Of a stretch of 64,000 nt of DNA, positions 37,586 through 47,232 are shown one piece after another (the stretch's first letter is position 1; each line of letters opens with the position of its first letter). The stretch covers positions 1 through 64,000 of the forward strand of contig JBAYDV010000001.1 in NCBI GenBank assembly GCA_041668045.1, read 5' to 3'. Origin of the DNA: JBAYDV01 sp041668045. GTDB taxonomy: Bacteria > Bacteroidota > Bacteroidia > Bacteroidales > UBA932. The position numbers and the translations under genes are program-made. Below the pieces are notes generated by a model, which saw only the letters and a program-made list of their open reading frames with translations, was not told where the DNA came from and made no database searches.

Positions 37586-37601
37586 TATATTTGCAAATAT
37601 A
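37586..37601. promoter_or_regulatory. palindromic pair of divergent -7 promoter elements
   Basis: The 16-base sequence TATATTTGCAAATATA is a perfect palindrome. The left half is a consensus -7 element for the plus-strand permease gene, the right half the same for the minus-strand export gene. For the plus strand GTTG at 37563-37566 lies exactly 19 bases upstream, close to the -33 TTTG. No equivalent was seen for the minus strand. Polymerase cannot occupy both at once. Confidence 0.6.
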
Positions 37602-37657
37602 TATAATAATCGAATGTAAACATTAAAAATACGTCTTTTTTTTTATAAATTAGCGAT

Positions 37658-38824
37658 ATGAATAAAAATTTAAGAACTATAACAATAGGAATAAGTACTA
37701 TTCTTCTACTTCTAAGCATATGGTACCTTAGATCGATTCTACTATATGTCATATTAGCATTAGTAGTATCTTTAATAGGTAGACCATTTTTCAAATTAAT
37801 AACTAAACGAAAATTTATTCCTGATTGGCTAGCTTCTATAATTACTATATCATTAATGCTTGGTATATTCGTCAGTTTATTCTTTTTCTTTTCACCTCTT
37901 ATATCAAGTATTATTACTAAAATAGCAAGTATTAATACTTCTAATTTATTAGCTCAAACATCTATTCCATTATTAGATTTTAATCAATGGTTAATTAAGA
38001 CTATACCTTCATTAGGTGATAATTTTAAAATAGAAGCTTTAATCCTTGATTATATCAAATCTTCAATTGATATTTCCATTATACAAAACACATTTTCATC
38101 CATAACTGGTGCTATAATCGATCTAGCTATAGGCATATTTTCAGTAGTCTTTATTTCTTTCTTCTTCATTAAAAATCAAGGATTAGCCACCAACTTTATA
38201 GCCAAATCGGTATCTGCCAAATATGAAAAAAATGTAAGACATGCTTCAAAAGCCATAACTGATTTACTTGAAAGATATTTTATAGGTATTTTACTGGAAT
38301 CAACTTGTATTACCATTTTAAATACATTAGGACTTACTATTATAGCTCAGATGGATTTTTCTTTAGCTGTGGTTATAGGATTAACTACTGGTATATTAAA
38401 TATCATACCATACGTAGGCCCATTATGTGGTCATATTGTAGCAGTATTAATGGGTTTAGTTACTTACGGCACCATGGGTATAGAATCATCTCTAGGCCTA
38501 TACTTATTAGTGATTTTGGCTATATGCGTCGTAACACAATTTATCGATAATTATTTATTTCAACCTTTAATTTACTCTAAAAGCGTAAAAGCTCATCCTC
38601 TTGAAATATTCATAATTATCCTTATCGGCGGACATATAGAAGGTATAGTTGGAATGCTAGTAGCTATTCCTTCATATATAGTAATAAGAGTTATCGCTGT
38701 GGAATTTTTCTCACATTTTAGATTTGTACAAAATTTAGTTGTGAATCCTAATACGGATAAAGAAGAATCGCAGAATTCTAATAATACTATTGATGCAGAA
38801 GACAATTCTGAAAATAATGCATAA
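37658..38824 (+). CDS. AI-2E family transporter
   Basis: 388 residues with about eight hydrophobic segments. The pattern is that of the AI-2E/UPF0118 permeases: two helices near the start, a large loop with SVSAKYEKNVRHASKAITDLLERYF, then the conserved ILNIIPYVGPLCG block and the C-terminal GHIEGIVGMLVAIP block. Members export quorum signals, act as Na+/H+ antiporters or have unknown cargo; none can be chosen here. The last 30 residues are acidic and Asn-rich and look disordered. Confidence 0.88.
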   Translation: MNKNLRTITIGISTILLLLSIWYLRSILLYVILALVVSLIGRPFFKLITKRKFIPDWLASIITISLMLGIFVSLFFFFSPLISSIITKIASINTSNLLAQTSIPLLDFNQWLIKTIPSLGDNFKIEALILDYIKSSIDISIIQNTFSSITGAIIDLAIGIFSVVFISFFFIKNQGLATNFIAKSVSAKYEKNVRHASKAITDLLERYFIGILLESTCITILNTLGLTIIAQMDFSLAVVIGLTTGILNIIPYVGPLCGHIVAVLMGLVTYGTMGIESSLGLYLLVILAICVVTQFIDNYLFQPLIYSKSVKAHPLEIFIIILIGGHIEGIVGMLVAIPSYIVIRVIAVEFFSHFRFVQNLVVNPNTDKEESQNSNNTIDAEDNSENNA

Positions 38825-38840
38825 TTACTTATAGGGAGAA

Positions 38841-38884
38841 AAAAAGAAGGGTAACTAAATTCTATATTTTAGTTACCCTTTTTA
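38841..38884 (+). terminator. intrinsic terminator between the permease gene and the TPR gene
   Basis: AGGGTAACTAAA at 38848-38859 pairs perfectly with 38868-38879 around an 8-base loop, with A-rich sequence on the left and a T-run on the right. It lies between converging genes and can act both ways. Confidence 0.85.
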
Positions 38885-38904
38885 ATTATATATATTAAAT
38901 AATA

Positions 38905-40248
38905 TTATTCATTAGTTGTACCCTTGGCTGCCTGATTCTCTTTTAAGAATGTATCATATTTCTTATAAGCTTTCATATAATCATCAGATTCAGTACGGAA
39001 ACGGAAATAAATTTGTTTTAAACCATCAGCGATTGAAATTTTAAAATCCTTATCGGCAGCAGCATTGAAAGCTCTTTCAAAAGGATCAATAGCATTTTTT
39101 AAATCGTCTTCAAATTCTTTATTAAGTTTATTATAACCCTCTACGTCATTAATGTCTAATTTATCCATTTTACCTTGAACATCTATAGCCTTATCAAAAT
39201 AAGTAGTACCTATAGTATAAACACCAAATACATATGTTGAGTCAATAGCATAAGATTTTTCATAACATTTAAATGCATTATCTAAATCTCCCAAATTCTT
39301 ATAAACATTTCCTTCAGCATAATGTAAAGAAGCATTATTAGGTTCATTAGCTTGAGCAGTATGTATAAGTGTTAAAATTTTACTAGGGTCATCATTAGTC
39401 TCAAGATAAATATTAATCAAAGAAACAAGAATAGATTGACTTTTAGGAAATTTTGAAAAACCTTCACTTAATAAAGATTTAGCTCTATCAGTATTTCCAT
39501 CTTTTCTATATAGCTCAGCTAAAGAAGAAAAAGCATCTCCTTTCTGATAATATCCTAAATCTATACATTGATTGTAGTATTTGATAGCCTTATCTTTATC
39601 TCCTGCTATTTGTGCAGTAACTGCTGTATAATAAACCATAGTAGAATCAATTTTCTTTACTACTGGATTATCAGATAAAGGTAAAGATGCCTCGAAATAT
39701 TTACATGCTGTTTTCACATCTCCGATAGCATATGCTCCCATAGCCTCATAATCTACATAATAACCTTTTAAAGTAGTCATAGCTTTTATAATATCATCAG
39801 ATTTCTTGCCATCTTTATCTACTTCTATAGCTTTATCAAGAGCTTTCTTAGCCTTCGACAAAAGATCTACATCCATAACAGGTTTTGTAATCTGGATAGC
39901 AGATAAAATACCTGCTTCACTATAATAAAGAGCTTTATTATTATAAGTATCTACAGTAAATTTTTTACCATTAATAGCCTTTACTTCAGACTTAAGAACT
40001 TTTTGATCTCTTAAAATTAGTTTAGTTTCTACTTGTGGAGCACCTAACCTCAAACCATTGATTGGTTGGTTATAAGCATTCATATAGGCTTCACCTAATT
40101 TAATCCAGGTAGCAGCTTTAGTAGCTTTTTTCGCATTTTGAGATAATGCTTCAGCCTTCTGAACAGCTTTTACTACTTGATCTTTCGACTGTGCAGTCAT
40201 TGGAATTACTAAAACCAATGATAATAATATTATTACAATTCTTTTCAT
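38905..40248 (-). CDS. periplasmic TPR-repeat protein
   Basis: 447 residues with a signal peptide (MKRIVIILLSLVLVIPMTAQ). From residue 150 on, tetratricopeptide repeats are visible, for example AIKYYNQCIDLG, SLAELYRKDGNTDRAKSLLSEG and YAEGNVYKNLGDLDNAFKCYEKS. The N-terminal 130 residues lack TPRs and contain a short beta-rich part. No enzymatic motif is seen; it probably scaffolds protein contacts in the periplasm. It follows gyrA by 45 bases, a pairing I recall from Bacteroides and relatives. Confidence 0.85.
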   Translation of the reverse strand: MKRIVIILLSLVLVIPMTAQSKDQVVKAVQKAEALSQNAKKATKAATWIKLGEAYMNAYNQPINGLRLGAPQVETKLILRDQKVLKSEVKAINGKKFTVDTYNNKALYYSEAGILSAIQITKPVMDVDLLSKAKKALDKAIEVDKDGKKSDDIIKAMTTLKGYYVDYEAMGAYAIGDVKTACKYFEASLPLSDNPVVKKIDSTMVYYTAVTAQIAGDKDKAIKYYNQCIDLGYYQKGDAFSSLAELYRKDGNTDRAKSLLSEGFSKFPKSQSILVSLINIYLETNDDPSKILTLIHTAQANEPNNASLHYAEGNVYKNLGDLDNAFKCYEKSYAIDSTYVFGVYTIGTTYFDKAIDVQGKMDKLDINDVEGYNKLNKEFEDDLKNAIDPFERAFNAAADKDFKISIADGLKQIYFRFRTESDDYMKAYKKYDTFLKENQAAKGTTNE

Positions 40249-40293
40249 GACAATATTGTTAGTTCAATTTTTTTATTAATCTAATTATTTATT

Positions 40294-42885
40294 TTAGTTA
40301 TTTTCAGGAGTAACATCATTTTCATTATCGTCGACATTACTATTATTTTCTTGATTTGAGTTTGGATTTTCTTGATTTTCTAAATCGCTACTTTGATTTT
40401 CTGTATTTTCTGTATCTTCAGTATTTTCAGAATCAACTTTACAAACAGCAGCTATCATATCTTTATTTTTCAAGTTGATAAGCCTAACTCCTTGAGTAGC
40501 TCTTCCTGCTACATGTATATCACCAACAGATAATCTAATAGCTATACCTGATTTATTGATAATCATTAAATCTTCATTTTCTGTAACATCTTTTATAGCT
40601 ATAAGAGAGCCTGTTTTTTCTGTAACATTTAAAGTTTTGACTCCTTTACCTCCTCGATTTGTTTTACGATAATCATCTATCTGAGATCTCTTACCATAAC
40701 CATTTTCACTTACTACGAGAATAGTATAGTCTTTTCTCTTCTCAGGATCAGATGCAACACAAATCATGCCGATAACTTCATCATCATCATCAATATTTAT
40801 ACCTTTTACTCCAGCTGCAGTTCTTCCAAGAGGTCTTGCATCTGTTTCTAAGAATCGACAACATCTTCCTTTACGTCCAGCTAAGAATACATCAGAATGA
40901 CCATCTGTTAGAATAGCTTCTAATAATTCATCACCTTCTTTAATAGTTATAGCGTTAACTCCATTAGTACGAGGACGAGAGTATGCCTCTAAACAAGTCT
41001 TTTTAACTATGCCTTTTTTAGTAGCCATAATAATGAAATGACTATTAATATAGTCTTCATCATTTAAAGAACCTACGTTCAGATATGCACATATTGAATC
41101 TCCTGGTTCTATATTTATAACATTCTGAATAGCTCTTCCTTTTGAAGCTTTAGTTCCTTCAGGTATATTATAAACCTTTAACCAGAAACATTTACCATTT
41201 TTAGTAAAGAATAACATAGTACTATGCATATTCGCTACATATATGTGTTCTATAAAGTCTTCATCTCTAGTATTACTACCTTTAGCTCCTACACCTCCAC
41301 GATTTTGAGTTTTGTATTCAGTAAGTGGAGTTCTCTTTATATAGCCTAAGTGTGAAATAGTAATTACTACATCTTCATTAGGATAAAAATCTTCTGGGTC
41401 GAAATCTTCTGAGCCCATAACTATCTCACTTCTACGTTCGTCTCCAAAATCTTTCTTTAATGAAATTAATTCTTCTTTAATTTTATTCATCTGAAGTTCT
41501 CGACTTGCTAAGAATTCTTCTAAAGATTTCATTAATTGAACTAAACCATCATATTCACTTTGTAGTTTTTCTCTTTCTAAGCCTGTCAATTGACGAAGCC
41601 TCATCTCAACGATAGCATTGGCTTGAATCTCTGTAAATGCATATTTAGAAATAAGATTATTTTTCGCTTCTTGAGCAGTTTTTGAAGATCTAATAGTAGC
41701 TATAATCTCATCAATAATATCCAAAGCTTTTAACAAGCCTTTAAGAATATGAGCTCTTTTACGAGCCTGGTCTAACTGAAATTTAGCTCTTCTAGTAACA
41801 ACATCATGTCTGTGTTTAACAAAATATTTAATAAGCTGTCGAAGATTCAGAAGCATTGGTTTCCCATCAACTAAAGCTACATTATTAATTGAAAAACTAG
41901 ATTGAAGAGGTGAATATTTAAATAAGTTATTAAGAACAACATTAGCTACAGCTCCCATTTTTAGCTTAATGACGATTCTCATACCTTTATGATCACTTTC
42001 ATCATTAATATAAGAGATACCTTCTACTTTTTTAGATTCAACTAGCTCTGCTATTTTTTCTATTAATTCTTTTTTATTAACTAAATAAGGTATTTCAGTA
42101 ACGACTATCGTCTCTCTACCAGAATTACTAACCTCTATCTCTGTCTTTGATCTGATTACTATTCTACCTCGCCCTGTTTCATATGCAGTTTTAGCACCAG
42201 AAATTCCTTGAATAATACCACCAGTAGGAAAATCAGGACCTTTTATATACTGCATTAGTTCATCGACTGAAATATCTGGATTATCTATATATGCACATAT
42301 AGCATCACATGTCTCATTCATATTATGAGGAGCCATATTAGTGGCCATACCCACTGCTATACCTGACGATCCATTTAATATTAATAAAGGGGCTTTTGAA
42401 GGTAGAACTACTGGTTCTTTTAGTGTTTCATCAAAATTAGATACAAAATCAACAGTATTCTTATCAAGATCTTCTAAACAAGCCTCGGCTAATTTACGAA
42501 AACGTGCTTCAGTATAACGCATAGCAGCTGCTGAATCACCATCGATTGAGCCAAAATTACCTTGACCTTCTACTAACATATATCTCATACTCCATGGTTG
42601 TGCCATGCGTACCATTGTTCCGTAAACACTGGAATCACCATGTGGATGATATTTACCTAGAACTTCTCCAACAATACGGGCAGATTTTTTAGTAGGATGA
42701 GTGGAAGAAATACCAAGTCCATCCATACCATATAATACCCTCCTGTGAACAGGTTTTAATCCATCTCTTACATCTGGCAAAGCACGTGAAACTATAACTG
42801 ACATCGAATAATCGATATACGCACTTCTCATCTCATCGTTGATATCTATCTGAACGATTCTATCTTTTGGTTCCTCTATTTCCAT
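40294..42885 (-). CDS. gyrA: DNA gyrase subunit A
   Basis: 863 residues. Cuts and rejoins DNA with GyrB to introduce negative supercoils. The catalytic Tyr124 lies in AAMRYTEARF. The quinolone-determining segment reads GDSSVYGT at residues 83-90: Ser85 matches E. coli Ser83, and Gly89 takes the place of E. coli Asp87. The C-terminal beta-pinwheel has repeated GRxxxG blades and a GyrA box-like stretch QNRGGVGAKG. The tail after about residue 825 is an acidic Asn/Glu/Thr repeat that looks disordered. Divergent from clpC. Confidence 0.96.
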   Translation of the reverse strand: MEIEEPKDRIVQIDINDEMRSAYIDYSMSVIVSRALPDVRDGLKPVHRRVLYGMDGLGISSTHPTKKSARIVGEVLGKYHPHGDSSVYGTMVRMAQPWSMRYMLVEGQGNFGSIDGDSAAAMRYTEARFRKLAEACLEDLDKNTVDFVSNFDETLKEPVVLPSKAPLLILNGSSGIAVGMATNMAPHNMNETCDAICAYIDNPDISVDELMQYIKGPDFPTGGIIQGISGAKTAYETGRGRIVIRSKTEIEVSNSGRETIVVTEIPYLVNKKELIEKIAELVESKKVEGISYINDESDHKGMRIVIKLKMGAVANVVLNNLFKYSPLQSSFSINNVALVDGKPMLLNLRQLIKYFVKHRHDVVTRRAKFQLDQARKRAHILKGLLKALDIIDEIIATIRSSKTAQEAKNNLISKYAFTEIQANAIVEMRLRQLTGLEREKLQSEYDGLVQLMKSLEEFLASRELQMNKIKEELISLKKDFGDERRSEIVMGSEDFDPEDFYPNEDVVITISHLGYIKRTPLTEYKTQNRGGVGAKGSNTRDEDFIEHIYVANMHSTMLFFTKNGKCFWLKVYNIPEGTKASKGRAIQNVINIEPGDSICAYLNVGSLNDEDYINSHFIIMATKKGIVKKTCLEAYSRPRTNGVNAITIKEGDELLEAILTDGHSDVFLAGRKGRCCRFLETDARPLGRTAAGVKGINIDDDDEVIGMICVASDPEKRKDYTILVVSENGYGKRSQIDDYRKTNRGGKGVKTLNVTEKTGSLIAIKDVTENEDLMIINKSGIAIRLSVGDIHVAGRATQGVRLINLKNKDMIAAVCKVDSENTEDTENTENQSSDLENQENPNSNQENNSNVDDNENDVTPENN

Positions 42886-43058
42886 TATTTTTTTATATTT
42901 TACGAACGGTAAAAATAGGAAAAAAAAACATACTGCACAAATACTAAGATTAAAATGAAAAGATTATTTTATGTAGAATTAACAATTATATATTAAAGAC
43001 TGAATGTATATATCAAATTATCATAAAAGTATTATTTTTTAATATACTAGAAATAGTC

Positions 43059-43066
43059 TATCTTTG
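43059..43066 (+). promoter_or_regulatory. -7 promoter element upstream of clpC
   Basis: TATCTTTG matches TAnnTTTG, 68 bases before the clpC ATG. The remaining gyrA-clpC gap (249 bases) is AT-rich without other clear signals; I saw no CtsR or CIRCE-type operator in it. Confidence 0.45.
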
Positions 43067-43134
43067 TTTTTTATTAAAGTTATTTGTATAATTTCTTTTT
43101 TAAAATATAGTAACTGTTTGAAGCAGGATTAATT

Positions 43135-45642
43135 ATGAAAATTAAATTAAATAACGAAATAAACGAGATTATCGTTTACGCGAAGGAAGAAGCTCTTAAA
43201 AATGGTAATAAAAAAATCAATGTAGATCATATTATTCTAGGGATAATCCGTCACGAGGATAATAATGCGTATAAAATACTACAACATACAAATATTTCAA
43301 TTCATTATATAAAAGAATCTCTAATTGGAAAACTAGACACAGGACATTCGATTCCTTATATGGATGCTGACGATATTACTTTTGATCCCAATGTACATAG
43401 TGCTATTAAGTCTATGATTTTAGAATCAAGTATAATAGAAGAAGAAGATCCAGGTGCTATGTTTTTATTATTAGGTATTATAAAAACTGGAAAAGGGCAC
43501 TTTTGCCAGATTATGCAAGAAAATCATCTTGATTTTCATTATTTCAACTCAAAAGTATTAACTATAGTTGGAGAAGAAAAGAAGAGACGAGTAAAAGATG
43601 AATTAGTTGGTGATACATTTGATGAGGAGGAAGTTAAAATGGAAAAAGAGAAAAATATAAATACGAATAAAACTAATTCTATCTTATATAAGTATGGCTT
43701 TGATTTAACTAAAGCTGCTAAGGAAGGTAAACTTGACCCTATATCAGGAAGAGAAAATGAAATTAATAGATTAGCTCAGATATTAGGTAGAAGAAAGAAA
43801 AATAATCCTGTTCTAATAGGAGAACCTGGATGTGGAAAATCAGCTATTGCTGAAGGTCTAGCTCAAAGGATAGTCCAAAAAAAGACATCTATTGCCCTTA
43901 GAGATAAGAAAATAATTTCACTAGAAATCGGGGCTCTTGTTTCTGGAACTAAATTTAGAGGTCAGTTCGAAGAGAGAATGAGTAAATTAATAAAAGAGGT
44001 TAAAGGTAATCCTGATGTTATTTTATTTATTGACGAGCTGCATACTTTGGTTGGAGCTGGAAGTGGTCCCGGGTCTTTAGATGCGGCTAATATGCTTAAA
44101 CCAGCTTTAGCAAGAGGTGAGATTCAATGTATTGGAGCTACTACATTAGACGAATATAGAGAAATTATAGAAAAAGATGGTGCATTAGAAAGACGTTTCC
44201 AAAAAATAATGGTAGAACCTACTGATTTCGAAGAAACTCTTAATATACTTAAAAGTATTAAATCAAAATATGAAAAACATCATTCTGTTTCATATTCTGA
44301 TGACGCTTTAATTTCATGTATCACTCTATCTAATAGATATATATCTGACAGATGTCTACCAGATAAAGCTATAGATCTTATGGATGAGGCTGGTTCTAAA
44401 GCTCATCTTGCAAATATGTTTATTCCTAAAAATCTGACAAAATTAGAAAATGAATTAGATCTTGTACTTGATAAGAAAAGGAAGTTAATCTCTATTAAGA
44501 ACTTTATAGAAGCAGCTCAATATAGAGAAGTGGAAAATAAAATTCGCGTAAAGATTAAAAATGAAAAAATAAAAGAGAAGAAAAAGTCAAACACTTCTAA
44601 TTATATCGTAACACCAGAAGATATAGCTTCTATATTGGCGACTATGACTAAAATTCCTGTCAATAGAATAGCTCTATCTGAAAGTAACAAGCTTTTATCT
44701 ATGGATAAAAAGCTAAAAAAACAAGTTATAGGTCAAGATGATGCTATAGATAAATTAGTCAAAGCTATCAGAAGAAATAGAGCTGGACTTAAAGATCCAA
44801 ATAAACCTATCGGTGTATTTTTATTCTTAGGACCTACAGGTGTAGGAAAAACTTATCTAGCTAAAAAGTTAGCTGAATATATGTTTGATTCTGCTGATAA
44901 TATGATTAGAATCGATATGAGTGAATATATGGAGAAATTCGCAGTCAGTAGACTTATTGGAGCGCCTCCAGGCTATGTCGGTTATCAAGAAGGAGGACAA
45001 TTAAGTGAGAGAGTAAGAAGAAAACCTTATTCAGTAGTATTATTGGATGAAGTAGAGAAAGCACATCCAGATATTTTTAATCTTTTATTACAAGTATTTG
45101 ATGAAGGAAGGTTGACAGATAGTAATGGACGTTTTATAGACTTTAGAAATACAATTATTATTATGACTTCAAATATTGGAAGTCATGAGATTCAAGATTT
45201 TGGCTCAGGAATAGGATTTCCTACATCTACTAAAAATAATGAATCTTCTCAGAATAAATCTATAATTGAGAAAGCTCTTAATAGAACTTTTTCTCCTGAA
45301 TTTATTAATCGTTTCGATGAAAGAATTTTGTTTAATACATTGGGCCACGATGAAATATTTAAGATAATTACTCTTGAACTCAAATCTTTAAAACGTAGAC
45401 TAGAAGATACAGGATTTACGTTTACTCTTTCTAGAAAAGCACGTAACTTTATAATTCAAAAAGGATATGATAAACGTTATGGAGCCAGACCTCTTCAAAG
45501 AGCTATACAAAAGTATATAGAAGATCCTTTATCAGAGGCTATAATTGGGGGAATATCTAAAGATCAAAAATTAGTCATCGATCTTAATAAGAAAAAAGAT
45601 AATACAGTCGTAATACCTAAAAAAATAACAGTAGAAGTTTAA
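43135..45642 (+). CDS. clpC: ATP-dependent Clp protease ATP-binding subunit ClpC
   Basis: 835 residues, HSP100 unfoldase that feeds substrates to ClpP. N-terminal Clp repeats (about 1-150), first AAA domain with GEPGCGKSA and FIDELHTLVGAG, a short middle region with a UVR-like motif (FIEAAQYREVENKI), and a second AAA domain with GPTGVGKTYLAK and VVLLDEVEKAHPD. The short middle domain separates it from ClpB. No mcsA/mcsB/ctsR genes are nearby, unlike in Firmicutes. Confidence 0.95.
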   Translation: MKIKLNNEINEIIVYAKEEALKNGNKKINVDHIILGIIRHEDNNAYKILQHTNISIHYIKESLIGKLDTGHSIPYMDADDITFDPNVHSAIKSMILESSIIEEEDPGAMFLLLGIIKTGKGHFCQIMQENHLDFHYFNSKVLTIVGEEKKRRVKDELVGDTFDEEEVKMEKEKNINTNKTNSILYKYGFDLTKAAKEGKLDPISGRENEINRLAQILGRRKKNNPVLIGEPGCGKSAIAEGLAQRIVQKKTSIALRDKKIISLEIGALVSGTKFRGQFEERMSKLIKEVKGNPDVILFIDELHTLVGAGSGPGSLDAANMLKPALARGEIQCIGATTLDEYREIIEKDGALERRFQKIMVEPTDFEETLNILKSIKSKYEKHHSVSYSDDALISCITLSNRYISDRCLPDKAIDLMDEAGSKAHLANMFIPKNLTKLENELDLVLDKKRKLISIKNFIEAAQYREVENKIRVKIKNEKIKEKKKSNTSNYIVTPEDIASILATMTKIPVNRIALSESNKLLSMDKKLKKQVIGQDDAIDKLVKAIRRNRAGLKDPNKPIGVFLFLGPTGVGKTYLAKKLAEYMFDSADNMIRIDMSEYMEKFAVSRLIGAPPGYVGYQEGGQLSERVRRKPYSVVLLDEVEKAHPDIFNLLLQVFDEGRLTDSNGRFIDFRNTIIIMTSNIGSHEIQDFGSGIGFPTSTKNNESSQNKSIIEKALNRTFSPEFINRFDERILFNTLGHDEIFKIITLELKSLKRRLEDTGFTFTLSRKARNFIIQKGYDKRYGARPLQRAIQKYIEDPLSEAIIGGISKDQKLVIDLNKKKDNTVVIPKKITVEV

Positions 45643-45688
45643 AGTTATTATATTAGTATAATTCTAAATTATGTTTTAATGGACCAAT

Positions 45689-45719
45689 ATTGCTTATTAA
45701 TTTTATTTGGTTATATTTG
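45689..45719 (+). promoter_or_regulatory. promoter of the RluB-type gene
   Basis: ATTG at 45689-45692 and TATATTTG at 45712-45719 are separated by exactly 19 bases, matching the Bacteroidota promoter pattern with one mismatch in the -33 element. The ATG lies 43 bases downstream. Confidence 0.6.
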
Positions 45720-45762
45720 CGGCAGATTTCAAAAATGAAATCTTTAATATATCTTTAAAATA

Positions 45763-47232
45763 ATGAGAACAAGAATTACAAGAGGTTCTGTCCATAGAGA
45801 CACAGCCGGAAAAGAAAGTGGATCTACTCCACGCGCAAATTTTAGTGAAAATTCTGAAAGGCGTAACAACTCATCATCAACATTTAGACATACTGAACAT
45901 TCAAGATCTAGCTTCGGCAGTGACAGAAGAAGTGAAGGTGGAAGACCTAGCTTCGGTGGCGACAGAAGAAGTGAAGGTGGAAGACCTAGCTTTGGTGGCG
46001 ACAGAAGACGCGAAGGTGGAAGACCTAGCTTTGGTGGTGACAGAAGAAGTGAAGGTGGAAGACCTAGCTTTGGTGGTGACAGAAGACGCGAAGGTGGAAG
46101 ACCTAGCTTTGGCGGCGACAGAAGAAGTGAAGGTGGAAGACCTAGCTTCGGTGGCGACAGAAGACGCGAAGGTGGAAGACCTAGCTTTGGTGGTGACAGA
46201 AGAAGTGAAGGCGGAAGACCTAGCTTTGGTGGTGACAGAAGACGCGAAGGTGGAAGACCTAGTTTCGGTGGAGACAGAAGAAGTGAAGGCGGAAGACCTA
46301 GCTTTGGTGGCGACAGAAGACGCGAAGGTGGAAGACCTAGCTTTGGTGGTGACAGAAGACGCGAGGGCGGAAGACCTAGCTTTGGTGGTGACAGAAGACG
46401 CGAGGGCGGAAGACCTAGCTTTGGTGGTTCATCTTATAATAAAAGCAACGAACAACGCAGAAACGATAGCACAAAATTCGGTCGCAACGAAGGCAGCATT
46501 GCCATAGCTAATGATGGATTAATTAGACTAAATAAATTTATCGCCAATTCTGGAGTTTGTTCTAGAAGAGAGGCTGATGAGTATATTAGTGCAGGTCTAG
46601 TGACTGTTAATGGAACTGTAGTTGACCAATTAGGTAGTAAGGTTAAATCTACTGATGATATTCGTTTCAATGGAGAACGTTTGAAAGGGGAAGAAAAAGT
46701 CTATGTAGTAATGAATAAACCTAAAAATTATGTTACTACTATGAGTGATCCTCACGCAGATAAAAACGTTATGGATTTAATCACTAAAGATAAATGTCGT
46801 GAAAGAATTTATCCTGTAGGACGTCTGGATAAGGCTACTACTGGTGTGTTATTATTCACAAATGATGGAGAATTGGCCGAGCAGTTGTCTCATCCTTCTC
46901 ACCTTAAAAAGAAAATTTATCAAGCTACATTAGATAAGAATTTAAAAACAACTGATTTTAATACTCTTCTTGAGGGTTTTGAACTTGAGGATGGTTTTAT
47001 CGCAGCTGATGCTATGTCTTATCTTGATGGTGAAAAAAATAAAGTCGGTATAGAAATTCATTCTGGCAAAAATCGTATTATAAGAAGATTATTCGAACAT
47101 CTTGGTTATAAAGTTAAAAGTCTTGACAGAGTTTATTTCGCTGGTTTAACGAAAAAGAATATATCTCGTGGTCAATGGAGATTCTTATCTGAAGATGAGG
47201 TTAATCATTTAAAAATGGGTGCATATGAGTAG
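45763..47232 (+). CDS. rluB: rRNA pseudouridine synthase (RluB/RsuA family) with long Arg/Gly repeat region
   Basis: 489 residues. Residues 54-222 are 13 copies of DRR(S/R)EGGRPSFGG. The enzyme follows: an S4 RNA-binding domain (LNKFIANSGVCSRREADEYI) and the RsuA/RluB-type catalytic core with Asp in GRLDKATTGVLLF. By family it isomerises a uridine of 23S rRNA; which position cannot be read from sequence. Arg/Gly-rich extensions are known for this enzyme in Bacteroidota and may bind RNA. The next gene, era, starts before this one ends. Confidence 0.92.
   Translation: MRTRITRGSVHRDTAGKESGSTPRANFSENSERRNNSSSTFRHTEHSRSSFGSDRRSEGGRPSFGGDRRSEGGRPSFGGDRRREGGRPSFGGDRRSEGGRPSFGGDRRREGGRPSFGGDRRSEGGRPSFGGDRRREGGRPSFGGDRRSEGGRPSFGGDRRREGGRPSFGGDRRSEGGRPSFGGDRRREGGRPSFGGDRRREGGRPSFGGDRRREGGRPSFGGSSYNKSNEQRRNDSTKFGRNEGSIAIANDGLIRLNKFIANSGVCSRREADEYISAGLVTVNGTVVDQLGSKVKSTDDIRFNGERLKGEEKVYVVMNKPKNYVTTMSDPHADKNVMDLITKDKCRERIYPVGRLDKATTGVLLFTNDGELAEQLSHPSHLKKKIYQATLDKNLKTTDFNTLLEGFELEDGFIAADAMSYLDGEKNKVGIEIHSGKNRIIRRLFEHLGYKVKSLDRVYFAGLTKKNISRGQWRFLSEDEVNHLKMGAYE
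45922..46428 (+). repeat. 13 tandem copies of a 39-bp coding repeat
   Basis: Each unit encodes DRR(S/R)EGGRPSFGG. Units with Ser (AGT) and Arg (CGC) alternate regularly from copy 4 to copy 11, giving a 78-bp higher-order unit; the last three are all Arg type. The unit length is a multiple of three, so gain or loss of copies keeps the frame. The region is much richer in G and C than its surroundings. Confidence 0.97.

Noticed and set aside
40300..40435. Short repeats in the 3' end of gyrA encoding an Asn/Glu/Thr tail
   Set aside because: Low-complexity acidic tails are common in Bacteroidota gyrases; no regular unit could be defined.
45922..46428. Regular repeats that could suggest a CRISPR array
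   Set aside because: Units are contiguous, without unique spacers, and encode a conserved peptide in frame with an enzyme.
45818..46507. Long stop-free frame of 229 codons inside the RluB-type gene, with a repetitive product
   Set aside because: It exists because the 39-bp unit is a multiple of three, so every stop-free phase stays open. The main frame continues into a conserved enzyme; this one does not.
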